This document shows, in pieces, positions 1 through 10,900 of a DNA stretch of 64,000 bases. The notes below the pieces were generated by a model. That model was not told the DNA's origin. It ran no database searches and saw nothing but the letters and a program-made list of their open reading frames with translations. The position numbers and the translations under genes are program-made. Location of the stretch: the NCBI GenBank assembly GCA_964019135.1, contig OZ025264.1, positions 4,558,827 through 4,622,826 of the forward strand, in the 5' to 3' direction. This stretch comes from Arenicola marina (Eukaryota; Annelida; Polychaeta; Arenicolidae). The stretch's first letter is position 1, and each line of letters opens with the position of its first letter.

Positions 1-1012
1 GCTGTCGGCCGGGGGCAAATTACAAGATTCTTGAAAAAAGGTCAAATCAGCTGTAATTTCTTGCAACGATATCAATAAAACATAAAAAAAACGAGCTTTG
101 TGTATTTAATACAGCAAAAAACATTTTGTACCTATTCGAAAAAGTTATAATTGGGACAGAACTCTTTCTTTTCATCACCTGATTTCATTTGTTATTAGGC
201 TTGGGCTGGGTCCAAGCACCAATTTGTAGAAATGCGCGACGCATTTTTCCTAATCGATTTGCGCAGCGCAGCCCTGGCGAATGAGTGAAAATGCATTGAC
301 GACGTAGGCGAGCCCTAGCGGAGTGAGTCGAAGGCAGAGAGTGTGACAAGAGAACGATAAAAACTACCGTCTGCTCTATATTAAGGTAGATGCATAGGTA
401 ACATTTTTTTCAGACAAACTTCTTGACATTTTTTCAACTTATAGTAGAATCTACTGTGTATCCAAAACGATAAAATAACATAAAAAAGATATGTCTTCTA
501 CCTACTTTTCTGTCAAAATGACGTTGAATAGGTAGGGGGTCACGTCTAATTTTATAATGGCCGTCAATGTAGCCATACATGACCATTACAAGCAGAGAGC
601 TGTGCAAGGTCATACCAACAAGCGCACGTTTGCTGTACAAAACGGCACATGACATTGCCACAAGCATAACAAGCATCCCTTCCGCTAACTCGAAATACTT
701 AATATCTTCTTCATTCTTATTTCTAATGTGGGGTAGGTCTTATAAAGGCTACGATTGGATTGCTGGCCCGAAGAGAAATGAAATTTGTTAAATTCATCAT
801 AAATATATGGCAAACATAATTTTGAATAATATTGGGGAAAAACAAAGTGCACGAAGACAGCTGCACCTCAATAATCGCAGTATAAAGCTTATTTCAATCG
901 CTCGTAAAAATTACGATCCGTCGTTAAATTAGCATGGAGAAGATACGGTTACGAGCTCGTAACTCTTAGTGAAACTTAGTGTATTGTGAGAATATTTCTC
1001 CGTGCTGACACA
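1..1012. other. Unannotated upstream DNA
   Basis: I see no gene, repeat array or recognisable transposon here. Open frames are short and lack protein character. The sequence is AT-rich and ends at the target duplication of the next element. Confidence 0.5.
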
Positions 1013-1019
1013 TACTCCA

Positions 1020-1750
1020 TTTGGCGCAAGTGCCCCCAGGCAAGCCCGCTTCTCTAGGGGCACAACGGTAACAATGTTAAAATCCTTCGACGTTAGTAGG
1101 GAATCGACTGTAGCTTTTATTATAATGCGGGCGCGTACAATAATAGTGCTTACGTATTCTATATACCTTGTTCTATCATCTGAGATCAAAAAAGTGTGTC
1201 GACACTAGGTTGTTTCGATTATATTTTCGCGAAGAAATGTTGGAGCACACAACTGTTCCCGACCAGCCATCCGCCATATTTGGTTTTGGCGGATGTCGGT
1301 ACCTGTGAATGCGAGTTGGTTCCTCCTCTCCGTTAGCATATGACTCTCCGCTAGAGGGCCTTGTCAGTCGCTCACTTTGAACTTAACGACAACAGCAGCG
1401 CCCTCTTTCACAGGTCATTGACTGTTACAAAGTTTGGGACCCAGGCTACATATGGTTCAAATGGTGGCGGGATTCGCCAGGTGGCGCTGCATATACATGG
1501 CGGTTGGTAGGGAAAAGTCGCATGCTCCAACATTTGTTCGCGAAAATATGACTGGAACAATCTAGTGTTGACACACTTTCTTGATGTCAGAAGATAGAAC
1601 AAGGTATATAGAATACGTAAGCACTATTATTGTACGCGCCCGCATTATAATAAAAGCTACAGTCGATTCCCTACTAACGTCGAAGGATTTTAACATTGTT
1701 ACCGTTGTGCCCCTAGAGAAGCGGGCTTGCCTGGGGGCACTTGCGCCAAA
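1020..1750. mobile_element. MITE with about 230-bp terminal inverted repeats, MULE-like
   Basis: The first 230 bp or so (from TTTGGCGCAAGTGCCCCCAG) are repeated in inverse orientation at the right end, with only scattered mismatches. The direct repeat TACTCCATT lies immediately outside at 1013-1021 and 1751-1759; depending on where the inverted repeat is taken to start, the target duplication is 7 to 9 bp. Long inverted repeats with a 9-bp duplication are typical of Mutator-like elements, so that assignment is an inference. It codes for nothing; open frames on both arms are mirror images. A short related fragment lies at 33280-33310. Confidence 0.75.
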
Positions 1751-1759
1751 TACTCCATT

Positions 1760-2379
1760 GGCACGAAACACAGTTTCGTAAACATACTAAAGCACACATC
1801 ATAAAATGACGTAGTTGCCATGGCGCCGAACGTGCTCTGAGCTATATTTGCACCAGCCACGCGCGCCATGGCAACAGCCTTTTTTATTGTCTGTAATTTA
1901 GTCTATTTGTCACAAAGTGTCTGCTGCCAATGGAGTGTCAGCATGGAGAAATATTGTTTGTGTCTTAAAAAAGGATAACCTCGCAGTATGCACGTAAGTT
2001 TGGTATCATTAAAATTGCACAGGGTTGCTTTGTCAGGTCAGTGATTTTTAGAGCGATCGCGCCAAATTCGCGGAAAATATGGGCCGAAACGTGAGTCTAC
2101 GGCATTTATGATTTTGACTTTAAGGTGATTCATGCCTAACTTCCTTAACTGACAAGTAGGCAAAATTTTCCGTGCCGACTATACCTGTATCTAAGCTTAC
2201 CAGTCTACGTCTTTTCCCAACCACGGGTGGAAATATATAGTGAAAATATAGGGATGAGGTGAAAACTACACAATTAGGGCCACCAAATTACCCAGTTCTC
2301 AGAAGTAAGGCCTGCCCAAAAGTAACGTGTATACTCACACATGAGTGCAGATCCTCCAAAACCTCCACTCAAAAGATTA
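1760..2379. other. Unannotated spacer between MITEs
   Basis: No coding potential or repeat structure recognised in this stretch. Confidence 0.4.
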
Positions 2380-3161
2380 AAGCTAGCCCGCAAATTGAGC
2401 CCGCAAATTCACTATTGGCCAATTAGTCATTTTGATATAGCTCACAAATGATACCTTCTAGACCACATATTCAGGAGGGGACACTTCGAGCTAATGGCCG
2501 CCAAAATGGCCGACCTGACCATCCATTAGGGGGGGTCGGACCCCAAATAGGGGGGTACTGAGGTCCTTTACTGAATTTTTTCGGCCGGTTTGAAGGTTTA
2601 GGCGTACTCTAGTATCCCCTAGGGTTGATTTAATGAAATAAAACGGAGGGGACACTTCCCAGATTTCGAGCTAATGGCCGCCAAAATGGCCAACCTGACC
2701 ATCAATTATGGGGGGGGGGGGGTCATACCCCAAATAGGGGGGTACTGAGGTCCTTTACTGAATTATTTCGGCCGGTTTGAAGGTTTAGGCGTACTCTAGG
2801 ATCCCCTAGGGTTGATTTAATGAAATGAAACGGAGGGGACACTCCCCAGATATCGAGCTAATGGCCGCCAAAATGGCCGACCTGACCATCCATTAGGGGG
2901 GGGGGGGTCGGACCCCAAATAGGGGGGTACTGTGGGCCTTTACTGAACTATTTCGGCCTGTTTGAAGATTGTATCGTATCAAAGGCTGCCATGTCTTTGA
3001 TTTTATGCAATAAGACGGCGTTGTACTTCTCGCTGTTTCTCAAATTGGGGGCTAAATCTGTGGTCTAGAAGGTATCATTTTTTAGCTACTATCAAAATGA
3101 CTAATTGGCCAATAGTGAATTTGCGGGCTGAAATTGCGGGCTGAATTTGCGGGATAGCTTT
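2380..3161. mobile_element. MITE with inverted repeats and internal tandem copies
   Basis: The ends carry inverted repeats of roughly 70-90 bp built around CCCGCAAATTCACTATTGG; the right arm has one extra GCGGGCTGAAATT-type submotif. Between the arms, a segment of about 175-185 bp with the phrase CTAATGGCCGCCAAAATGG occurs three times in tandem (starting near 2473, 2646 and 2832), each with a G-run of variable length. No open frame of note. The target duplication is not clear, so the superfamily is left open. Confidence 0.7.
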
Positions 3162-3441
3162 GATGCAGCAAATGTTCAATGTTCAGACATTACACCCCAG
3201 TTTGACAGTCTGATGCTTACTGTAGTCACAAGAACAAGTGTCAAGACTGTACCGTCTGAACATTCAGGCTATTGTATAAACTAATACCGGCCCACGGCCT
3301 GACTTTACTATCCAGTTCATAGGTAAGGAATATCAGAATATGCATAGCCATAGATTTCGTCCTCAACTCAACTCAACAAGCAAACAAATAATTCGCAAAT
3401 TTCGATGTTCGGAGAGTTTCTGTTTTGACTATAATAGATCT

Positions 3442-3779
3442 TGGCCTAGGCTAGCTCTGACATCAAAACCACCACCAAGGTGAAGGTTTTGAATAGCACA
3501 ACACATTTCGATGTAGAGTCCCTTTTGAAAGCTCCTGGCGCAAATTGTGTGACCTAATGTTTAAAATATTTACCTTTTTGCAACCTACAAACTGTATTTT
3601 TTCTCCCGGCGTCTTTTCAGAAATTGAATGTTGGCTAAGTATACACTAACATATGAAACATGAAGCTATTTACGTGTCCAGTTTGCTTACACCATGCTTG
3701 TTTCTACATCGAAAAGCATTTTACTATTCAAAACCGTCACCTTGGTGATGGTTTTGATGTCAGAGCTAGGCCTAGGCTA
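3442..3779. mobile_element. Short inverted-repeat element (MITE)
   Basis: About 75 bp at the left (CCTAGGCTAGCTCTGACATC onward) recurs inverted at the right end, leaving about 190 bp of unrelated centre. Non-coding. It directly abuts a hairpin element on its right. Confidence 0.6.
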
Positions 3780-3790
3780 GGCTTTACCAT

Positions 3791-3947
3791 AGCCTGAAAA
3801 CAAGACATTACTGTCATTAGATAGTTGGTAATAGGTGACAAGTTACTTGTCATCCATTACCAACAAGGTACTTGTCATCCATTACCAACAAGGTACTTGT
3901 CATCCATTACCAACTGTCTAATGACAGTGATGTCTTGTTTTCAGGCT
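3791..3947. repeat. Foldback hairpin with tandem core
   Basis: Arms of about 41 bp starting AGCCTGAAAACAAGACATTA pair nearly perfectly. The core holds about three tandem copies of a 27-bp unit (ACTTGTCATCCATTACCAAC). Near-identical TAGGC-TTACCATAGCC sequence flanks both sides and may mark a target duplication of a foldback-type MITE. Confidence 0.6.
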
Positions 3948-4050
3948 AGGCCTTACCATAGCCCTCTAACTAGGTAACATGGCCCACCCGCTGCATGGAC
4001 CGGAATAGCCATACATGACCATTAATGGCCATGTATGGCTAGGACCGGAA

Positions 4051-4478
4051 GGCCATGGAGTATCAATCGACGGAGGGTGGTGATAAAGATTTCAGGATTT
4101 CACAAAAATGTGATGAAGACGCCATATATATGTCACATATTCATGTTTAGTATACATTTATGAAGAGTTGGGCGCAAAGTTTAAAGGCCTCCAGCACTAC
4201 TCGCAAATTCATCAGCCCATAAAACATCCACCAAAACAAACCTTCTGCCAAACCTAGTTTCTATAATGTTTTTGAAATGGCGGTGAGTGGCAGAAGGTTT
4301 GTTTTGGTAAATATCTTGTGGGCTGATAAATTCATGAGTAGCACTTAGGGAATTCATGAGTAGCATTTGGGGGGGAATTCGTGAATAGCACTTTTAGCAC
4401 ATTTAATCTTTGTGCCTAACTCTTTGTCACCACCCCCTGCTCTCGGATGGTGGGCAGTGCGCGGTACCCCATGGCCCT
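4051..4478. mobile_element. MITE family with GGCCATGGAGTA ends, copy A
   Basis: Inverted ends (GGCCATGGAGTATCAATC at left, its diverged complement near 4460-4478) bound a non-coding body with an internal palindromic stretch around CAGAAGGTTTGTTTTGG. A second copy lies at 33332-33721 and one diverged end at 51921-52000, which establishes it as a dispersed family. It sits about 260 bp upstream of the TRAF start codon. Confidence 0.65.
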
Positions 4479-4738
4479 CCAATCCGCCCTGCGGCCAGGG
4501 GCCATGTGACAGGGCTAGGCCTTACTAGAGCTGGCCTATACTTAAAGTGCGAGCCTGTGAGTAATGAAATTAGTCGTAAGGCCTAAAGTCAAAGTCATAA
4601 ATGCTATACAGTGACGTTTTAGCCCATATTTCAGCTATGAAAATGATAGTAGGATTCTTTGCCTGTGTTACCTAAATGAACTGCTGATCGAGTTGCAATT
4701 AACATTGACTTCACTTTAGTGACCTGAGTTGACACAAG
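4479..4738 (+). promoter_or_regulatory. TRAF 5' flank and leader
   Basis: This lies between copy A of the MITE and the TRAF initiator. I see no TATA box at a convincing spacing and no clear upstream exon; the transcription start cannot be placed from sequence alone. Confidence 0.3.
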
Positions 4739-4908
4739 ATGGCGGAAGGTGTAAAGAGAAAGCCAAGGGGATACCGACTAAAAGTTTTCAGCCTACAGAC
4801 TATAGATCCCAAGTACAAATGCACCTGCTGCCAATTTGTGCTTCGCTCTCCTGTCCAGAGTTACTGTGGACATCGCTACTGTCAAGAGTGTATAGCAACC
4901 CTAATCAG
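4739..4908 (+). CDS. TRAF2-like: TRAF exon 1: start and most of RING
   Basis: Starts at ATG in AAGATGG, a good Kozak context, and encodes MAEGVKRKPRGY followed by six of the eight RING ligands. It ends in phase 2 (AG|GTGAGT). The start is chosen because TRAF2/3 proteins have short leaders before the RING and no in-frame RING-like sequence lies upstream. Confidence 0.9.
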
Positions 4909-7900
4909 GTGAGTGGTCACTGTATGTCTTTTGCTTCCTTTTGCACCATTAATGAATATCACCATGTAATCAGTCTACCATAGCATTGGCTTGTTGTGAT
5001 ATTCATATATATCTGGGATAGACTGTCCCTCCAGTGATCCCTTTGTTGACTGAAAGGCAAGGAGAGATAAACAGGCTGGGATAGAATGTCCTTCCAGAAA
5101 TATACAGAAATATTGATTTCGTATATATGGAATGGGTAACAATGATTCCAACATTAACATGAAATATTGGATGGGAACCATGACAAAAACTTAAAATGCA
5201 TATGGTATTGCTTGCTGCTTTATACTTTAAAATGTCAAAATTATGGCTACTTATGACTACAATGTTTGAATTTCAGGGACAACAATAGTGAGCCAGTAAT
5301 GTGTAGAGCTTGCGAGGCAGAGGCCACTGAAAATGAACACAGTCTTATAAAGTTGGATCAGGTAAAGGAGGATGCTAGGGAAAAACGTTTTACAAAGACT
5401 GATTGCAGTAAAAACTGCATGGCCTGATGGATGTGCATATTCTATGGCGTGATGGTAGCGCGTACCATATGGTCTGATGGTAGTGCTAACTATGGTCTGA
5501 TGGTAGTGCTAAATATAGTCTGATTGTAGTGCTAACAATGGTCTGATGGTCTGTATGACCTGATGGTAGTGTTAGCTGTGGCCTGATGGTCATGATAACT
5601 GTATGACCTGATGGATGTGCTGACCCGGTACTCTATGGCAGGATGGTCGCGCATACTATATGGTCTGTTGGTAGTGCTAGTTGTGGCCTGATCGAGTGCT
5701 ATCCATGGTCTGATTATAGTGCTAACTATAGCCTCATGGTAGTGCATACTCTATGGCCTAATGGTGCTGCTAGCTATGACCTCATAGTAGTGATATCCAT
5801 GGTTTCATGGTACTGCTAGCTATAACCTGATGGTACTGCTAGCTATGAGGCCATGAGGGATGGATTATTCGTTGCATGTGAATATACCGTTCACGTTACT
5901 GGTTTCTGGGCTAACGCTCAGGACCGATCTTACCGTAGCCAATTTAGCTAGTCCTATCAATAGGATAAGCCAAACCAAAAAGACTTGGTTAATCAGGTAC
6001 TATTAAACCAACATGAAATCCACTAATGGCAGCATGGCGAACGGCTAGCGTTACCCAAGATGTACCCTAGAAACGTGTATAATATGTCGTCGATATGTAG
6101 TATTTATTACACGTAGGCCTATGTGTCGTGTTTATCGCCCGTGTTTGATATCGCTGGCTTCTACATTGACTCGGCAGACCTACCCGGACAATGCCATTAA
6201 GAGGGAGATGGCGCGACTGGCCAGCAAGTGTCATAACGAGCCCTGCACATGGACTGGACAATTCAAGGACTATGCGGTAGCTATCTTTCCTTTATTTAGT
6301 GCTTTTTTCTGTGTCTTTTTCTCAGTATTTTGGTCTGATAAGGGATGTTTAACCCAAGTTGGCCTATTTAGGCTGAAATGTGCCATGGTGGTGTGGTCTG
6401 AGTGACATTAAAGGAACTATTAACTATTACAACCATGATATACACAGAAACAAGTCAGGCTGCATCCACCGGCCAACGCTTGTCTCGCCGGGAACCAGTC
6501 ACTCCACAGACTGGACTAGCTAGCGCGGCCGGGAACCAGTCACTCTACAAAATATATTTGCTAGCTCGCGGCCGGTGTCACGGTCTGAAATTGTACCGTG
6601 CTGGAATTACCTCGGCGCATGCGCATTAGCTTCGTTTTATGTAGCCAACTTCCGGCGTGTTCGTTTTGTCCGAGAGATTGCGCAATGTCGGTGTGAGCAC
6701 TTGTGACCGGTTGGCAATTCCAGCACGGCTGGTAGCGGTCTGAGATTACCCCAGTCTGAAATTGTCCCCCTGGGCGGCCATACTACGGTTAAAAGTGTAG
6801 CAGTGAGTCAAACCATTCCTACTAGCCTCGGCTAGAGGGATCACCCCTTTAGCCGATGAAGTAGAGTGGTTGACTTGAGATCGGGAGATCGTGAGTTCGA
6901 CTCCCGCTGGGGACCAAACCGGCCCCCGCCGTTACAATGGAGCCCGACACAGGTAGAACCCACGGCGGTTCTGAGACTGAGTAGTCCTGGTCTGAGGACA
7001 GCGGTCTGAGGACAGCGGTCTGAGGACAGCGGTCTGAGGACAGCGGTCTGAGGACAGCCCTCTCGGAAAGAGGGGGGAATGTGTAGCAGTGAGTCAAACC
7101 ATTCCTACTAGCCTCGGCTAGAGAGATCACCCCTTTAGCCGATGAAGTAGAGTGGTTGACTTGAGATCGGGAGATCGTGAGTTCGACTCCCGCTGGGGAC
7201 CAAACCGGCCCCCGCCGTTACAAAAGCATTAAAACAATTTCGGCACGGTACAATTCCAGCACGGCTGGTAGCGGTCTGAGATTACCCCAGTCTGAAATTG
7301 TCCCCCTGGGCGGCCCTACTACGGTTAAAAGCATTAAAACAATTTCGGCACGGTACAATTCCAGCACGGTTGGTAGCGGTCTGAGATTACCCCAGTCTGA
7401 AATTGTCCCCCTGGGCGGCCATACTACGGTTAAAAGCATTAAAACAATTTCGGCACGGTACAATTCCAGCACGGCTGGTAGCGGTCTGAGATTACCCCAG
7501 TCTGAAATTGTCCCCCTGGGCGGCCATACTACGGTTAAAAGCATTAAAACAATTTCGGCACGGTACAATTCCAGCACGGCTGGTAGCGGTCTGAGATTAC
7601 CCTAGTCTGAAATTGTCCCCCTGGGCGGCCATACTACGGTTAAAAGCATTAAAACAATTTCGGCACGGTACAATTCCAGCACGGCTGGTAGCGGTCTGAG
7701 ATTACCCCAGTCTGAAATTGCCCCCCTGGGTGGCCATACTACGGTTAAAAGCATGAAAACAATTTCGGCACGGTTACAATTTCAGACTGTGACCGCAACG
7801 GTCTGAATTTACCAGCCCGAAGTCGTGCATGCGCAGAAGAGGCCTCGGTAATTTCAGCACGGTGACAATTTCAGACCGTGACACCGGCATCCAGCCACTC

Positions 7901-10900
7901 CACAGAATGGACTGGCTAGCTCGGCCGGGAACCAGTCAGTCCAGAAAATAGACTTGCTAGCTCGTGGCCGGGAACCAGCCACTCCACAAAAGGAATTTGC
8001 TAACTCGCGGCCGAGAACCAGTCCTTCTCACAGGGACTATGATGACAGAATATGTGAATGGATTGATGGACAAAATCGATAATACGTCATCTATTTTTTT
8101 TAAAAATAGTAGGTAAACGCAAACATGTAAGGTATGACGCCTGCAATTTACTTCCATGCCTTACATAGTTTTATTTCACGGCGAATTTTATATTTTATGT
8201 TTTCAAAATTTGAATTTAGGTAGCTAGTGCCTAAGTAGATGAAAATGAAACGATTTCGCAATTACGTCGGCTAATGTAAACTTGGACGTCATTTTGACGC
8301 ACACGTTTCACTACCACCGAAAAAGTTACGCACGGCAGCAGTTGTTCCTTGGTATAAGGTATAACGTCAAACAAACCGGAAGTCGCTATGACATCGATTC
8401 TGAGGGTTGTACGCCAAGTTAGGGGATGGGACACACCCGAAGTTGGGTAAGAGGAGACAACGCAACTTAGGGAATGGGAGACACCCCAAATTAGGGAATG
8501 GGATACACCCCAAATTAGTTAAAGGGGAGATAACCCAAGTTAGGGATGGGGAGACAACCCAAGTTAGGGATGGAGAGACAACCCAAGTTAGGGATGGAGA
8601 GACAACCCAAGTTAGGGATGGGGAGACAACCCAAGTTAGGGATGGAGAGGCAACCCAAGTTAGGGATGGAGAGACAACCCAAGTTAGGGATGGAGAGGCA
8701 ACCCAAGTTAGGGATGGGGAGACAACCCAAGTTAGGGATGGGGAGACACCCCAAATTAGGGATGGGGAGACAACCCAAGTTAGGGATGGGGAGACAACCC
8801 AAGTTAGGGATGGAGAGACAACCCAAGTTAGGGATGGAGAGGCAACCCAAGTTAAGGATGGGGAGACAACCCAAGTTAGGGATGGGGAGACACCCCAAAT
8901 TAGGGATGGGGAGACAACCCAAGTTAGGGATGGGGAGACAACCCAAGTTAGGGTTGGGGAGACAACCCAAGTTAGGGTTGGGGAGACAACCCAAGTTGGG
9001 GATGGGGAGACAACCCAAGTTAGGGATGGAGAGGCAACCCAAGTTAGGGATGGGGAGACAACCCAAGTTAGGGATGGGGAGACAACCCAAGTTAGGGATG
9101 GAGAGACAACCCAAGTTAGGGATGGGGAGACAACCCAAGTTAGGGATGGGGAGACACCCCAAATTAGGGATGGGGAGACAACCCAAGTTAGGGATGGGGA
9201 GACAACCCAAGTTAGGGTTGGGGAGACAACCCAAGTTAGGGTTGGGGAGACAACCCAAGTTGGGGATGGGGAGACAACCCAAGTTAGGGATGGGGAGACA
9301 ACCCAAGTTAGGGATGGGGGGACAACCCAAGTTAGGGATGGGGGGACACCCCAAGTTAGGGATGGGGAGACAACCCAAGTTAGGGATGGGGAGACAACCT
9401 AAGTTAGGAATGGGGAGACAACCCAAGTTAGGGATGGGGAGAAAATCCAAATTAGGGATGGGGAGACAACCCAAGTTAGGGATGTCGGGACACCCTAAAT
9501 TAGGGATGGGGAGACAACCCAAGGTAGGGATGGGGAGACAACCCAAGTTAAGGATGGGGAGACAACCCAAGTTAGGGATGGGCAGACAACCCAAGTGAGG
9601 GATGGGCAGACAACCCAAGTTAGGGATGGGGAGACAACCCAAGTTAGGGATGGGCAGACAACCCAAGTTAGGGATGGGCAGACAACCCAAGTTAGGGATG
9701 GGGGGACACCCCAAATTAGGGATGGGGAGACAACCCAAGTTAGGGATGGGGAGACAACCCAAGTTAGGGATGGGGAGACACCCCAAATTAGGGATGGGGA
9801 GACACCCCAAGTCTAGGGGAAGGACACGCCAAAAAGGCGGGGGGACACCCTCCTGCACCATAGGAAATTATAAAAAAGACACAGTGCAACTGCAAAACTG
9901 GTTGCTACAGCTTGAGACTGTAGCATGATGGTTGGTTAGTGGCTTTCTGCATATACAACCAGCTAGTTGGTTGTATATTTAGGACGCTTTAAGCAAATCT
10001 GGTCCTTGGGAGAAGGAATCGAAGATCGGGGCCATGACTCTATGCGAAGAAGTGATCTTTACCCTGCGACCACACAGATATGACCACACAGGGGGTCGAA
10101 CCACTGATCCACGTGCCGTTAGGCTCTCAGGTGGCCAGAGCGCTCAATGCGAGCGCTCTACTGCCACGCTTTTCAGTCAGTTCTGTTAGGAAAATACGTT
10201 GTCCATTCTGGTGTTACGAGGGTAGGGTAAACCACCCCCGTCGACATTGTAGGCAGAAGTACTGACACAGTCAACATCAGCGTGAGTCATATAATGGTAG
10301 TAATCGTGGTCTCGTAGGGCAGGATTGGTAGCGAAGGTTCGCCTGACAGGGACTATGAAGACTGATAATAATGATTGGCCTACAGTCTCTTTGGAACGAC
10401 TCGAGCGGTGCATGAATGACATCAGCCGTTGTAGAAAGCTCAAAGTACAGTATGGCACAAAACCAAGGTGAAGGTCACCCCCGTGTCGTCATAGCATAGA
10501 TATAACCACTCTTTAGGCCGGCGGTAAACCAAGGCAAAGGTCGATAGTTTTGCCTCGTAACGCAGACCGCCGCTGCGTGGCGCTGCCGCGGCTCCGCGCA
10601 TACCACTAACCGAGTTCTTGGAGCAGACAAACCCCTAAGCTGGTACCGCCGCTCAAACTCATACAAGTAAGAGCGGGTGTTAGGTATTGCGCGTAGGTCA
10701 AGGTCACGGCATTTCTATCTTGCCCGATAGGTGACGCACTACTCCCACGTAACTGGTTCCCCTGTGCGGAGATACAGGATACTCACTACTCTACTCAGTG
10801 TTAACATGAACGAGCGAATTCAGAATTTAGCTCTTTTGTACGGCAAGTACGTGAATGTGCGAAAGGCTCTCGTGAAACTGAACATACAATGAGAAAAGGA

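Larger units (their letters stand above)
6576..7883. mobile_element. CCGG-targeted TG...CA DNA element, short copy
   Basis: Terminal inverted repeats of about 45 bp begin TGTCACGGTCTGAAATTGT and end in the complement, ACA. CCGG flanks both ends (6572-6575, 7884-7887). The interior is a tandem array of a 105-bp unit (with GCGGTCTGAGATTACCCCAG) whose words echo the inverted repeat, interrupted by a TRIM-like element at 6796-7222. The left 110 bp match the right end of the larger element at 28753-34385 in reverse, so this is a deletion derivative of the same family. TG...CA ends with a 4-bp target duplication recall Ginger elements (cut-and-paste transposons with Gypsy-like integrases); no transposase is present here, so that link is inference. 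Confidence 0.8.

Noticed and set aside
6849-6915. Functional tRNA gene
   Set aside because: Only the box-B half is tRNA-like, there is no full cloverleaf, and it occurs identically in both terminal repeats of the TRIM-like element.
7177-7605. Possible repeat protein over the 105-bp units
   Set aside because: Both strands open over the repeats, and the sequence belongs to a transposon with inverted ends.
8407-9861. Long open frames of about 350 residues forward and 448 residues reverse
   Set aside because: They are octapeptide repeats from a 24-bp minisatellite, open on both strands only because 24 is divisible by three. They lie inside TRAF intron 3.
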